The notes: generated by a model from the letters alone, not told the origin. 64,000 nt of DNA from Helicobacter pylori (GCA_008032955.1 CP032046.1:62001-126000), one strand, 5' to 3'; positions 9,808-19,270 are shown, counted from the first letter of the stretch. Numbers and translations: made by a program.

Positions 9808-10908
9808 ATGGTTGTTTTAGGAAGCACCGGCTCTATCGGAAAAAACGCCCTTAAAATCGCAAAAAAATTTGGCGTAGAAATAGAAGCCTTAAGCTGCGGG
9901 AAAAATATCGCTTTAATCAATGAGCAAATCAAAGTTTTCAAGCCCAAGAAAGTGGCGATTTTTGATCCTAGCGATTTGAATGGTTTAGAGCCTTTGGGCG
10001 CAAAAGTGTTTGTGGGGTTAGACGGCATTGATGCGATGATAGAGGAGTGCGTTTCCAATTTAGTCCTTAACGCCATTGTGGGCGTAGCCGGATTGAAAGC
10101 GAGCTTTAAAAGCTTACAAAGGAACAAAAAACTAGCCCTAGCGAATAAAGAAAGTTTAGTGAGCGCGGGGCATTTATTAGACATTTCACAAATCACGCCC
10201 GTTGATAGCGAGCATTTTGGTTTGTGGGCGTTGTTGCAAAACAAGACTTTAAAGCCTAAATCTTTAATCATTAGTGCGAGTGGGGGGGCTTTTAGGGACA
10301 CGCCTTTAGAATTTATTCCTATTCAAAACGCGCAAAACGCACTCAAGCACCCTAATTGGAGCATGGGATCTAAAATCACCATTGATTCAGCGAGCATGGT
10401 CAATAAGCTTTTTGAAATTTTAGAAACTTACTGGCTTTTTGGCGCGTCTTTAAAGATTGATGCGCTGATTGAAAGAAGTTCTATCGTGCATGCTTTGGTG
10501 GAGTTTGAAGACAACTCTGTCATCGCGCATTTAGCGAGTGCGGACATGAAACTACCCATAAGCTATGCCATTAACCCTAAATTAGCTTCCTTGAACGCTT
10601 CCATTAAACCCTTAGACTTATACGCTTTAAGCGCGATTAAATTTGAACCCATTAGCATGGAGCGCTACACTCTGTGGCGTTATAAAGACTTGTTATTAGA
10701 AAACCCAAAGCTTGGCGTGGTGCTGAATGCGAGCAATGAAGTGGCGATGAAGAAGTTTTTAAATCAAGAAATCGCCTTTGGTGGCCTTATCCAAATCATT
10801 TCTCAAGCCTTAGAATTGTATGCTAAAAAATCTTTCAAGCTCTCTACTTTAGATGAAGTGCTAGAATTAGACAAAGAAGTTAGGGAGCGTTTTAAAAATT
10901 ATAGGTAG
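9808..10908 (+). CDS. dxr: Dxr, 1-deoxy-D-xylulose 5-phosphate reductoisomerase
   Basis: A 366-residue cytosolic enzyme of the MEP isoprenoid pathway, converting deoxyxylulose phosphate to methylerythritol phosphate with NADPH and a divalent metal. The N-terminal NADPH motif LGSTGSIGKNAL starts at residue 4. The metal-binding PVDSEH (~residues 131-136) and ISASGGAFRD, then WSMGSKITIDSASMVNK, are all present. The start directly follows the cdsA stop. A G7 run encodes the conserved Gly-Gly of SASGGAF and is probably constrained by protein function. Confidence 0.96.
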   Translation: MVVLGSTGSIGKNALKIAKKFGVEIEALSCGKNIALINEQIKVFKPKKVAIFDPSDLNGLEPLGAKVFVGLDGIDAMIEECVSNLVLNAIVGVAGLKASFKSLQRNKKLALANKESLVSAGHLLDISQITPVDSEHFGLWALLQNKTLKPKSLIISASGGAFRDTPLEFIPIQNAQNALKHPNWSMGSKITIDSASMVNKLFEILETYWLFGASLKIDALIERSSIVHALVEFEDNSVIAHLASADMKLPISYAINPKLASLNASIKPLDLYALSAIKFEPISMERYTLWRYKDLLLENPKLGVVLNASNEVAMKKFLNQEIAFGGLIQIISQALELYAKKSFKLSTLDEVLELDKEVRERFKNYR

Positions 10909-11089
10909 TGTTGAATGAATGGTTTGATAAGGAGTTGATGCGTGTTTAAATCAGCTTTTGGTGCTTTTAGCTCTAATTTCTAGCGTTATAATCCATCTCG
11001 TTAGGGTTGCATAAAACCCCACTTTTTAAAAAAATGAAAGAATATTAAGGTTAAACAAGTTCATTGAACTAAGCCTACAAGCTTGTAGC

Positions 11090-11641
11090 CTATTTCCTCA
11101 CAAACTGCTTGTATAAAAATTCCTTTCTCCCTATGGCGATGATATGGTTGCGCATTTTGTCATGCAAATCGCCTAAGAAAAAAGGAACTTTTAATTCCAG
11201 TTTAGGGATGTCTAGGGCATACACTTGAATTAAGTAATGGTGATCGCCATTAGGGGGCATGGGGCCGATATAGACGCTGTTATTGAGATTGGAGCGTTGT
11301 TTTTCGCTTTCATTGAGCGGTGAACGGATAAAGCCTTGAGTGAGCGAATTGACTCCTTGAGTAATCCTTTTATCCATCATGGAAGCGTTTTCTTCTAAAA
11401 CATTGTAAGAAATATTGCCCACGACCCAATGGACAAACGGCATGCCGCACACTTTTTGCGCGTCATGATCTATTAATTCTAAAGCGTAGCTTTTAGCGCC
11501 TTCTACTTTTTGCCATGAGATTTTAGGCGAATAAGTGGGTAAGCCGTTTGGATTGAGAAACCCTCTAGGAGCGTTACCGCCAAATTTAGCGTCCAAATAC
11601 CCTTTCGAATCGGTTTGAATCATCACTTCAAAAGTTTTCAT
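11090..11641 (-). CDS. YbhB/YbcL-type PEBP (Raf-kinase-inhibitor-like) protein
   Basis: A 183-residue protein of the phosphatidylethanolamine-binding family in its bacterial YbhB/YbcL form; the biochemical role is unknown. Family hallmarks are SPKISWQKVEGAKSYAL, LIDHDA, PFVHWVVGNI and GPMPPNGDHHYLIQVYAL, the last holding the conserved His pair of the anion-binding pocket. No signal peptide is evident, so it is probably cytoplasmic. The ATG at 11641 is preceded by AAGGGC. It is transcribed alone, convergent with dxr, and a 14-bp palindrome (11075-11088) just past its stop could help terminate transcription. Corresponds to HP0218. Confidence 0.88.
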   Translation of the reverse strand: MKTFEVMIQTDSKGYLDAKFGGNAPRGFLNPNGLPTYSPKISWQKVEGAKSYALELIDHDAQKVCGMPFVHWVVGNISYNVLEENASMMDKRITQGVNSLTQGFIRSPLNESEKQRSNLNNSVYIGPMPPNGDHHYLIQVYALDIPKLELKVPFFLGDLHDKMRNHIIAIGRKEFLYKQFVRK

Positions 11642-11730
11642 TTTAAGCCCTTTTTCTTTGAAATCGTTTTGTGTTTTTTATTGTAGCATGATCCTAAAAA
11701 TATATCTTAATTTGGAGCATGGTATTAGAA

Positions 11731-11749
11731 TAATCATTTTTAATGATTA
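11731..11749. promoter_or_regulatory. 19-bp perfect palindrome upstream of the gene at 11786, copy 2 of the shared motif
   Basis: TAATCATT, TTT, AATGATTA: 8-bp perfect arms, 37 bases before the start codon. Together with flanking bases, 11728-11747 is identical over 20 bases to the motif at 2901-2920 on the other strand. The layout resembles Fur-type operators (TAATnATT half sites). Repression of the downstream gene by Fur or NikR is a testable inference only. Confidence 0.45.
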
Positions 11750-11785
11750 AATAGCTATTTATTTTTACTAGTTACCATTGAACGC

Positions 11786-12202
11786 ATGGAAAGTAAAATA
11801 AATCGTTTGAGCACCAAAATAGACGCACTATTGGAACAGCAAAAAAGAGTGATTTCTTTACTAGAAACTTATTTGAGCGTTTATCCCGCCCAAGAGGCTT
11901 CAAATAAGTTTTTTAAAAGCGTTAGTCAAGGGATGGAGTTAGCCCCAGAAATCGCGCAAGAAGATGAAGAAAAACGCCTTTATGTGTTGCAATATTTAAG
12001 CCATGTGGATATTACTAAAAACAAGCAAGACTCCCAGATCAAAAAAGATTGTTTGGAATTTATCCAAAGGTTTAATGTCCCAAAGCCCATTATCGTTACC
12101 GCTCTTTATAACCTTAAAGGCATTAAGCCCACTAAAAAAGAAGTGGCGAAACAATTGCAAAAACTCTATGTGTGGGAGAGACGTTACCAACAAGGGGGAT
12201 AG
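11786..12202 (+). CDS. Hypothetical protein (HP0219-like)
   Basis: A 138-residue protein of unknown function. The first ~35 residues form a probable coiled coil (ESKINRLSTKIDALLEQQKRVISLLETYL). The C-terminal part, from about residue 70, is basic and looks like a helical, possibly nucleic-acid-binding domain: KDCLEFIQRF, PIIVTALYNLKGIKPTKKEVAKQLQKLY, which could be read as helix-turn-helix. There is no signal peptide or membrane segment. It is flanked by a palindromic motif upstream and about 210 bases of gene-free DNA before nifS. The ATG at 11786 lacks a strong ribosome site. Confidence 0.7.
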   Translation: MESKINRLSTKIDALLEQQKRVISLLETYLSVYPAQEASNKFFKSVSQGMELAPEIAQEDEEKRLYVLQYLSHVDITKNKQDSQIKKDCLEFIQRFNVPKPIIVTALYNLKGIKPTKKEVAKQLQKLYVWERRYQQGG

Positions 12203-12377
12203 ACGCTTTAAAAGACAGGCGTGGGAGACCCCTTAAAAAACCTTGAGCGGGTTGGTAGTGGCTGTTGTTGGTTTTTAATGGAGGTATTCGTGTTTCTCAA
12301 AATGTTTTTTAAAATTCATCTTATTTTTAAGTTAAAATTAAGAAAATATCTTGTATTTAATCATAATTTAGACCTAG

Positions 12378-13580
<1,203 letters not shown>

Positions 13581-13601
13581 AAAGAATATAAAGGAATCAA
13601 A

Positions 13602-14582
13602 ATGGCAAAACATGATTTAGTGGGTTCGGTTCTCTGGGACGCGTATTCTAAAGAAGTTCAAAGGCGCATGGATAACCCTACGCATTTAGGGGTCATCACC
13701 GAAGAGCAGGCTAAAGCCAAAAACGCTAAGCTGATTGTGGCGGATTATGGCGCAGAGGCATGCGGTGATGCGGTGAGGTTGTATTGGCTTGTAGATGAGA
13801 GCACGGATAGAATTGTTGACGCGAAGTTTAAAAGCTTTGGTTGCGGGACAGCGATCGCAAGCTCAGACATGATGGTAGAATTGTGTTTGAATAAAAGAGT
13901 CCAAGATGCGGTAAAAATCACGAATTTAGATGTGGAAAGAGGCTTGAGAGACGATCCGGACACGCCGGCTGTCCCTGGGCAAAAAATGCACTGCTCGGTG
14001 ATGGCGTATGATGTGATCAAAAAGGCTGCCGGCATGTATTTGGGGAAAAACGCTGAAGATTTTGAAGAAGAAATCATCGTGTGCGAGTGCGCTAGGGTGA
14101 GTTTAGGCACGATTAAGGAAGTGATTAAACTCAATGATTTAAAAAGCGTTGAAGAAATCACTAACTACACCAAAGCCGGTGCGTTTTGTAAAAGCTGTGT
14201 GAGACCGGGAGGGCATGAAAAAAGGGATTATTACCTGGTGGATATTCTTAAAGAAGTGCGCGAAGAAATGGAAGCTGAAAAGCTTAAAGCCGCTGCGAAT
14301 AAATCCCAAAATGGGGAATTGGCTTTTAGGGAAATGACTATGGTTCAAAAGATTAAAGCGGTGGATAAAGTCATTGATGAAAATATCCGCGCTATGCTTA
14401 TGATGGATGGGGGGGATTTAGAGATTTTAGACATTAAAGAAAGCGATGATTACATTGATGTGTATATCCGCTACATGGGGGCATGCGATGGGTGCATGAG
14501 CGCGACTACTGGGACTTTATTTGCCATTGAAAACGCCTTGCAGGAATTATTGGATCGCAGTATCAGGGTGTTACCGATTTGA
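13602..14582 (+). CDS. nifU: NifU, Fe-S cluster scaffold
   Basis: A 326-residue modular NifU with all three domains. The IscU-like N-terminal domain has cysteines in YGAEACGDAV, FGCGTAIASSD and MHCSVMAYD. The middle ferredoxin-like [2Fe-2S] domain has CECARVS and FCKSCVRPGGH. The C-terminal Nfu domain has GACDGCMSATTGTL. It receives sulfur from NifS and delivers clusters to apoproteins. It is in an operon with nifS; the ATG at 13602 follows AAAGGA. A G7 run encodes DGGD in the Nfu domain. Confidence 0.96.
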   Translation: MAKHDLVGSVLWDAYSKEVQRRMDNPTHLGVITEEQAKAKNAKLIVADYGAEACGDAVRLYWLVDESTDRIVDAKFKSFGCGTAIASSDMMVELCLNKRVQDAVKITNLDVERGLRDDPDTPAVPGQKMHCSVMAYDVIKKAAGMYLGKNAEDFEEEIIVCECARVSLGTIKEVIKLNDLKSVEEITNYTKAGAFCKSCVRPGGHEKRDYYLVDILKEVREEMEAEKLKAAANKSQNGELAFREMTMVQKIKAVDKVIDENIRAMLMMDGGDLEILDIKESDDYIDVYIRYMGACDGCMSATTGTLFAIENALQELLDRSIRVLPI

Positions 14583-14615
14583 TTTGTTCTTTTTAGGGGG
14601 TGAAGGCCTTTTCAA

Positions 14616-14658
14616 GCGAACGCTAATAAACTTAAAATGAGAAATGATTAGCGCTTGC
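14616..14658. repeat. Imperfect 12-bp inverted repeat between nifU and the RHH regulator
   Basis: GCGAACGCTAAT and ATTAGCGCTTGC pair with one mismatch and one G-U around a 19-base loop. There is no T-run after it, so it is not a classic terminator. It could be a processing site or an operator, possibly for the ribbon-helix-helix protein encoded downstream. Confidence 0.35.
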
Positions 14659-14688
14659 GGCATTGTTCGTTATACGCTACTTTTATGC

Positions 14689-14694
14689 TAATAT
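14689..14694 (+). promoter_or_regulatory. Extended -10 upstream of the RHH gene
   Basis: TGC followed by TAATAT, 42 bases before the ATG at 14736, in AT-rich DNA. A second similar element (TGCTATTTT) starts a few bases later. Confidence 0.4.
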
Positions 14695-14735
14695 GCTATT
14701 TTAAAGCGATTTGCGATGATGATTGAAGGAACTTG

Positions 14736-14969
14736 ATGAAAACGACAGAAAACACAGATGAAACTCACTTAAGGGGAGCTAAAAATAAACTAGGGCGCAA
14801 ACCAAAAGCAGACGCTAATAAAAAAACTCGCGCTGTAAGCTTGTATTTTTCTGATGAGCAATACCAAAAACTAGAGAAAATGGCTAACGAAGAAGAAGAA
14901 AGCGTGGGATCTTATATCAAACGCTATATTTTGAAGGCTTTAAGAAAAATAGAGCAAAATGGTGCTTGA
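14736..14969 (+). CDS. HP0222-like ribbon-helix-helix (Arc/MetJ) DNA-binding protein
   Basis: A 77-residue small basic protein. After a flexible, charged N-terminus with GRKPKADANKKT, the segment RAVSLYFSDEQYQKLEKMANEEEESVGSYIKRYI fits a ribbon-helix-helix: one beta strand for DNA contact, then two helices. From memory HP0222 has an NMR structure of this fold and has been linked to acid response. The in-frame TTG at 14733 is one codon upstream; the ATG at 14736 was chosen because GAAGGA lies five bases before it. Its targets are unknown; the inverted repeat at 14616 is a candidate autoregulatory site. Confidence 0.86.
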   Translation: MKTTENTDETHLRGAKNKLGRKPKADANKKTRAVSLYFSDEQYQKLEKMANEEEESVGSYIKRYILKALRKIEQNGA

Positions 14970-15084
14970 TAACTTTTTAACTTGTTTTTAGTTTAACTCC
15001 ACGAGTTTCACTATAAAGCAAAATGATTAAAACCCCCATTTTATCTAGCCTTTAGCTGTGTGATTTTAAAAAAAGAGTGGTATT

Positions 15085-16431
15085 TTGGCTAAAAAAACTT
15101 CTTTATTTGAGTGTCAGCATTGCGGTTTTACAAGCCCTAAGTGGTTGGGTAAGTGCGTTCAGTGCAACGCATGGGAGAGTTTTATAGAATTGAACCAAAC
15201 TCAAAAGGAAGTTTTAAATGCGCTTAAAAAACCGCTCCCACAAGCGCAAAAAAGCGTTTCTATCGCTGCAATTGAGCATGAAGAAGTCATTAAGTTTTCT
15301 TCCACTCAAAGCGAATTGGATATTGTTTTAGGTGGAGGGATCGCTAAAGGGGGGTTGTATTTAGTGGGGGGGAGTCCTGGGGTGGGGAAATCCACTTTGC
15401 TTTTAAAAGTGGCTTCTGGCTTAGCCAAAAACCAGCAAAAGGTTTTGTATGTGAGCGGGGAAGAGAGCTTGAGCCAGATTAAAATGCGCGCCACTAGACT
15501 AGATTGCATAGAAAAAGAATTGTATCTGCTCAATGAAATCAATTGGCCTGTGATTAAGGCTAATATAGAAAGCGAAAATTATTTTGCTTGCGTGATTGAT
15601 TCCATCCAAACGCTTTATTCGCCAGAGATTTCTTCAGCGCCCGGCTCTATTTCGCAAGTGCGAGAGATCACTTTTGAGCTCATGCGTTTGGCCAAAACAA
15701 GAAATATTGCTATTTTTATCATCGGTCATATCACTAAAGAAGGGAGCATCGCAGGGCCTAGAGTGCTAGAGCATATGGTGGATAGCGTGCTGTATTTTGA
15801 AGGCGATCCCAGTAGGGAATTAAGGATTTTAAGGAGTTTTAAAAACCGCTTTGGCCCTACGAGTGAAATCGGCTTGTTTGAGATGAAAGAGCAGGGTTTG
15901 GTGAGCGCTAAAGAAGCTTCAAGCTTGTTTTTTTCTAAAGAAGAGCCTATGGAAGGGAGTGCCATTACCATCACTTTAGAAGGCTCAAGAGCGTTGATTT
16001 TAGAGATTCAGGCGTTGGTGAGCGAGTGCAGTTTTGGAGCGCCCAAACGATTAGCGAACGGGTTTGACACTAACCGCCTTAACATGCTTATTGCTTTATT
16101 GGAAAAAAAGCTAGAAATCCCCTTAAACCGCCATGATGTGTTTATTAATGTGAGCGGGGGCATTAAGATCAGCGAGCCGGCTTGCGATTTAGCGGTCATT
16201 GCCAGTATCCTTTCAAGCTTTAAAAACAGAAAAATTGACAATAAAACGGCGTTTTTGGGCGAAGTGAGTTTGAATGGCAGGATTTTAGAAGCCCCCAATT
16301 TGAACGCCAGATTGAAAGAAATGGAAAATTACGGCTTTTTAAAAGCCATTTTGCCCAAAAAACCCAGTCAAAAAACCTCTATCAAATGCTATGAAGCCAA
16401 TGCGGTAGGCAAGATTGTTGAATGGATGTGA
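15085..16431 (+). CDS. radA: RadA (Sms), DNA-repair ATPase
   Basis: At 448 residues it has the normal length. The N-terminal zinc finger uses C10, C13, C24 and C27. The RecA-like core has Walker A GSPGVGKST (~residue 95) and the RadA-specific KNRFGPTSEIGLFEM. The C-terminal Lon-like domain ends near KAILPKKP. In bacteria RadA helps branch migration in recombination. The start codon is TTG at 15085 with only a weak ribosome site (AGAGTGG). A T7 run at 15928-15934 is intact and in frame, a useful control for the frameshifts elsewhere in the window. Confidence 0.95.
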   Translation: MAKKTSLFECQHCGFTSPKWLGKCVQCNAWESFIELNQTQKEVLNALKKPLPQAQKSVSIAAIEHEEVIKFSSTQSELDIVLGGGIAKGGLYLVGGSPGVGKSTLLLKVASGLAKNQQKVLYVSGEESLSQIKMRATRLDCIEKELYLLNEINWPVIKANIESENYFACVIDSIQTLYSPEISSAPGSISQVREITFELMRLAKTRNIAIFIIGHITKEGSIAGPRVLEHMVDSVLYFEGDPSRELRILRSFKNRFGPTSEIGLFEMKEQGLVSAKEASSLFFSKEEPMEGSAITITLEGSRALILEIQALVSECSFGAPKRLANGFDTNRLNMLIALLEKKLEIPLNRHDVFINVSGGIKISEPACDLAVIASILSSFKNRKIDNKTAFLGEVSLNGRILEAPNLNARLKEMENYGFLKAILPKKPSQKTSIKCYEANAVGKIVEWM

Positions 16432-16512
16432 TTTTAACTTTTGTTACCTAATAGAATAGAGTCTTATTAAAATTTAAACTCAATTTAAAGAACAATTACC
16501 ATCTTTTTTAGT

Positions 16513-16518
16513 TATAAT
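16513..16518 (+). promoter_or_regulatory. -10 box of msrAB
   Basis: GTTATAATGG contains a consensus TATAAT 36 bases before the msrAB ATG. Confidence 0.6.
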
Positions 16519-16553
16519 GGCGGACACCATTAAAATTAAAACAAAGGTTGTCA

Positions 16554-17633
16554 ATGAAAATATTATCTTATTTGAAAAAATTTTATCTTTTTCTACTAAT
16601 AGGAGCGATCATGCAAGCGAATGAAAGCATGGGGGCTAAACACCCAAAAACCGATGAAAGAGTGATTTACTTGGCTGGGGGGTGCTTTTGGGGGCTAGAG
16701 GCGTATATGGAGAGGATTTATGGCGTTATAGACGCAAGCTCTGGTTACGCTAATGGCAAGACTTCAAGCACGAATTATGAAAAGTTGCATGAGAGCGATC
16801 ATGCTGAAAGCGTGAAAGTGATCTATGATCCTAAAAAGATCAGTTTGGACAAGTTGCTGCGCTATTATTTTAAGGTGATTGATCCGGTGAGCGTGAACAA
16901 GCAGGGTAATGATGTGGGCAGGCAGTATCGCACAGGGATTTACTATGTCAATAGCGCGGATAAAGAAGTGATAGACAACGCCTTAAAAGCGTTACAAAAA
17001 GAAGTGAAAGGCAAAATCGCCATTGAGGTAGAGCCGTTAAAAAATTATGTGAGGGCTGAAGAATACCACCAAGATTATTTGAAAAAACACCCTGGTGGTT
17101 ATTGCCATATTGATTTGAAAAAGGCGGATGAAGTGATTGTGGATGACGATAAATACACCAAACCAAGCGATGAAGTTTTAAAGAAAAAACTCACTAAACT
17201 CCAGTATGAGGTGACTCAAAACAAACACACTGAGAAACCTTTTGAAAATGAGTATTACAACAAAGAAGAAGAGGGCATTTATGTGGATATTACCACCGGC
17301 GAGCCGTTATTTTCTTCAGCGGATAAATACGACTCCGGTTGCGGGTGGCCAAGCTTTTCTAAGCCTATCAATAAAGATGTGGTGAAATACGAAGACGATG
17401 AGAGCCTTAACAGGAAACGCATTGAAGTATTAAGCCGTATTGGTAAGGCGCATTTAGGGCATGTATTTAACGATGGGCCTAAAGAATTGGGAGGCTTAAG
17501 GTATTGCATCAACAGCGCGGCTTTAAGGTTTATCCCCTTAAAAGACATGGAAAAAGAGGGTTATGGCGAGTTTATCCCTTATATCAAAAAGGGTGAATTG
17601 AAAAAATACATTCAAGATAAAAAAACACATTAA
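16554..17633 (+). CDS. msrAB: MsrAB, fused methionine sulfoxide reductase
   Basis: A 359-residue fusion that repairs both stereoisomers of oxidised methionine. An N-terminal hydrophobic segment (residues ~5-20) suggests export or membrane anchoring. The MsrA domain follows with GGCFWG, its catalytic cysteine at residue 44, and GYCHIDL. After a charged linker (~residues 190-230) comes the MsrB domain, with [18 protein letters not shown] and the catalytic cysteine in [11 protein letters not shown]. The ATG at 16554 with AAAGG six bases upstream was preferred to the TTG at 16548. In H. pylori this enzyme is important against oxidative damage. Monocistronic, with its own TATAAT box. Confidence 0.94.
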   Translation: MKILSYLKKFYLFLLIGAIMQANESMGAKHPKTDERVIYLAGGCFWGLEAYMERIYGVIDASSGYANGKTSSTNYEKLHESDHAESVKVIYDPKKISLDKLLRYYFKVIDPVSVNKQGNDVGRQYRTGIYYVNSADKEVIDNALKALQKEVKGKIAIEVEPLKNYVRAEEYHQDYLKKHPGGYCHIDLKKADEVIVDDDKYTKPSDEVLKKKLTKLQYEVTQNKHTEKPFENEYYNKEEEGIYVDITTGEPLFSSADKYDSGCGWPSFSKPINKDVVKYEDDESLNRKRIEVLSRIGKAHLGHVFNDGPKELGGLRYCINSAALRFIPLKDMEKEGYGEFIPYIKKGELKKYIQDKKTH

Positions 17634-17646
17634 GGGGTAATGACTA

Positions 17647-17664
17647 AGCCCCCTAATGGGGGTT
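17647..17664 (+). terminator. GC-rich hairpin after msrAB
   Basis: CCCCC, TAAT, GGGGG forms a strong 5-bp stem (extended by A-T and G-U pairs) 13 bases after the msrAB stop, followed by TTAAAAT. It is a plausible rho-independent terminator with a weak T-tract. Confidence 0.5.
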
Positions 17665-17814
17665 AAAATGGGGGGTTCAAGCGTTTGGGTTATCTTATGG
17701 GTTATTTTAAAAAACGCTAAAATACGCCCTAAATAATTCATTTTTTAATTACCCTTACTTTTTTAAGTTTTATGGTTTTGTTCTCATCAAATAAAGATAA
17801 TTAAAACTTTTTAT

Positions 17815-17975
17815 TTTTTTAAAAATGGGGTTTTTAATTTTATTTTTTGTTTCAAACTTATTTTTTAAGGGGGTAGGGGGTTATCCCATTACAACCCCCA
17901 AACTAAACCCCCCTAACCCTAAAGAAGTGCTTTTTTAGAGATTATCGCTTGCTCTTAGAAAGCTTTTTGATATTA
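17815..17975 (-). repeat. Dispersed intergenic repeat, copy A
   Basis: Read on the minus strand, this runs AAAAAGCTTTC, AAGCGATAAT, then TTAGGG and TTAGGGGGG, GGGGGTTGTA and AAAAACCCC. It aligns along most of its length, with small gaps, to 28851-28995 on the plus strand. It lies just downstream of the TauE gene and its terminator, in a gene-free gap of 375 bases (17634-18008), and shows no coding potential. Confidence 0.6.
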
Positions 17976-17980
17976 ATTTT

Positions 17981-18002
17981 AAAAATGCCCTTGAGCATTT
18001 TT
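17981..18002 (-). terminator. Terminator of the TauE/SafE gene
   Basis: An 8-bp stem (AAAAATGC and GCATTTTT) with a CCTTGA loop lies seven bases beyond the leftward gene's stop. Reading leftward the stem ends in T5 followed by AAAATT. A closely similar hairpin follows hopM. Confidence 0.7.
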
Positions 18003-18008
18003 AGATTT

Positions 18009-18842
18009 TTAACCCATAATGAGCTTGTGTAAAGTCGCTAAAATGCTTAAAGCATAAATGAGGAGCAAGAGGATTTTATGCACCTTTTCATTAGCCAAAG
18101 CAATCAGTTTAATGCCAATGCCCACCCCTAAAAACGCTCCAATACCGGTAATCACCCCCGCTTGAACGCTTATATCATCAAGAACCTTCCCATTATAAAG
18201 AGAGATGACCCCAGATAAAGAAGCGAACACCACAAAAAATAGCCCCAAAGGCACGATTTTTTTAGAATCGTATTTCAAAAAATAGCCCAAAAACGGCACC
18301 ATTAAAATCCCCCCACCCATGCCTAGCGGGATAGAAAAGATGCCAGTAACAAAACCGGCGAGCATCAAAACCCCATGCGTTCTATCCATAGACACAAAGG
18401 GGATTGCGCGCTTTTTTTCGGGCGTTTTGTTATTCGCATGCAAATCAAAATGCATTTCTTCAAAATGCTCTGGTTTCTTGTTGTTAGAAAAAGCGTATTT
18501 GATAAAGGTGTAGCACACCACCACCACAAACACACCCATTAAAATTTTATCGTTAATGATTTTTAAGATAAAGCTCCCTAAAATCGCCCCCATTAGCCCT
18601 CCAAGCGCGGCAAATGAGCCTTCTTTCAAATCCAATAAGCCCTTTTTGTAATTGATGATAGAGCCGACCACTGAAGAAAAAAGCATTTGCATGAGCGAAA
18701 TACCCACTGCATGGCTATAGCTAAAATGAGCAAAAATCGCGCTAGGGACGACAATCTCCCCCCCACCAATACCAAAAAACCCGGCGGTGATGCCGGTGAA
18801 TAGCCCCACAAGAGCCAAAATAAACGCCGTTGATTCTTCCAT
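18009..18842 (-). CDS. TauE/SafE-family membrane permease
   Basis: A 277-residue inner-membrane protein with about eight predicted spans. Both halves carry the duplicated TauE/SafE glycine-rich signature: FFGIGGGEIVVPSAIF near residue 22, and SIPLGMGGGILMVPFLGYF near residue 168. The family exports sulfite, sulfoacetate or related organosulfur anions; the substrate here is not deducible. The loop between the halves holds a histidine-rich cytoplasmic stretch (EHFEEMHFDLHANN). The ATG at 18842 lies at the end of a 477-base gap that holds the IS605-like remnant. Corresponds to HP0226. Confidence 0.85.
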   Translation of the reverse strand: MEESTAFILALVGLFTGITAGFFGIGGGEIVVPSAIFAHFSYSHAVGISLMQMLFSSVVGSIINYKKGLLDLKEGSFAALGGLMGAILGSFILKIINDKILMGVFVVVVCYTFIKYAFSNNKKPEHFEEMHFDLHANNKTPEKKRAIPFVSMDRTHGVLMLAGFVTGIFSIPLGMGGGILMVPFLGYFLKYDSKKIVPLGLFFVVFASLSGVISLYNGKVLDDISVQAGVITGIGAFLGVGIGIKLIALANEKVHKILLLLIYALSILATLHKLIMG

Positions 18843-18928
18843 GAAAAACTCCCTAAATTCTAAATTATTACTTTATCAAAAAAGAGTGATAATCTTTAAA
18901 AAATTTTCTTTAATACTCCTTAGCAGAA

Positions 18929-18955
18929 ATCCCAGTCGTCTTTAGCGGTTGGGAT
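18929..18955 (+). repeat. Left hairpin of the IS605-like remnant
   Basis: ATCCCAGTCG pairs with CGGTTGGGAT (two G-U pairs) around loop TCTTTAG. Confidence 0.65.
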
Positions 18956-18958
18956 GAA

Positions 18959-19084
18959 TGCTACCAATTCATGGTATCATATCCCCATACATTCGTATCT
19001 AGCGCAGGAAGTGCACAAAGTTACGCCTTTGGAGATATGATGTGTGAGACCTATAGGGAATGCGTTGGAGCTCAAACTCTGTAA
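18959..19084 (+). pseudogene. Possible 3' fragment of a tnpB-like gene
   Basis: In the frame ending at TAA 19082-19084 the translation includes SSAGSAQSYAFGDMMCETYRE and ends VGAQTL. A Gly-Asp after a small-residue/alanine stretch near the C-terminus is reminiscent of TnpB/IS1341-type ends, but the zinc-finger CxxC pairs are absent. The frame is open back to 18914. The assignment depends mostly on its position between the two hairpins and is weak by itself. Confidence 0.3.
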
Positions 19085-19149
19085 AATCCCTACTATAGGG
19101 ACACAGAGTGAGAACCAAACTCTCCCTATGGGCAACATCAGCCTAGGAA

Positions 19150-19174
19150 GCCCAATCGTCTTTAGCGGTTGGGC
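19150..19174 (+). repeat. Right hairpin of the IS605-like remnant
   Basis: GCCCAATCG pairs with CGGTTGGGC (one G-U pair) around loop TCTTTAG. It lies 66 bases after the stop of the tnpB-like fragment, which is where the right-end palindrome of an IS605-family element is expected. Confidence 0.65.
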
Positions 19175-19270
19175 ACTTCACTGATTACAAAAATAGGGTT
19201 TTGATTACTTTAATTTTATCGCTTAAGAGCGGTTGCAAGAAATTATCCAAACTCTTTACTGCTTAATTTT

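Larger units (their letters stand above)
18914..19182 (+). mobile_element. Remnant of an IS200/IS605-type element bounded by two near-identical hairpins
   Basis: Two hairpins share the core TCGTCTTTAGCGGTTGGG: 18929-18955 (10-bp stem) and 19150-19174 (9-bp stem), both with loop TCTTTAG. The first lies 16 bases after a TTTAA at 18909-18913. IS605 and IS606 of H. pylori are known to insert with their left end against TTTAA, and single-strand IS200/IS605 elements carry subterminal hairpins at both ends. Between the hairpins an open frame runs to TAA at 19084, followed by about 65 bases of structured, repeat-rich sequence, as expected for a tnpB 3' end plus omega-RNA region. No transposase gene remains. 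Right boundary approximate. Identity to a named IS was not tested. Confidence 0.55.

Noticed and set aside
9642..10301. 219-codon open frame opposite cdsA/dxr
   Set aside because: It overlaps two well-supported enzymes; no motif or start signal.
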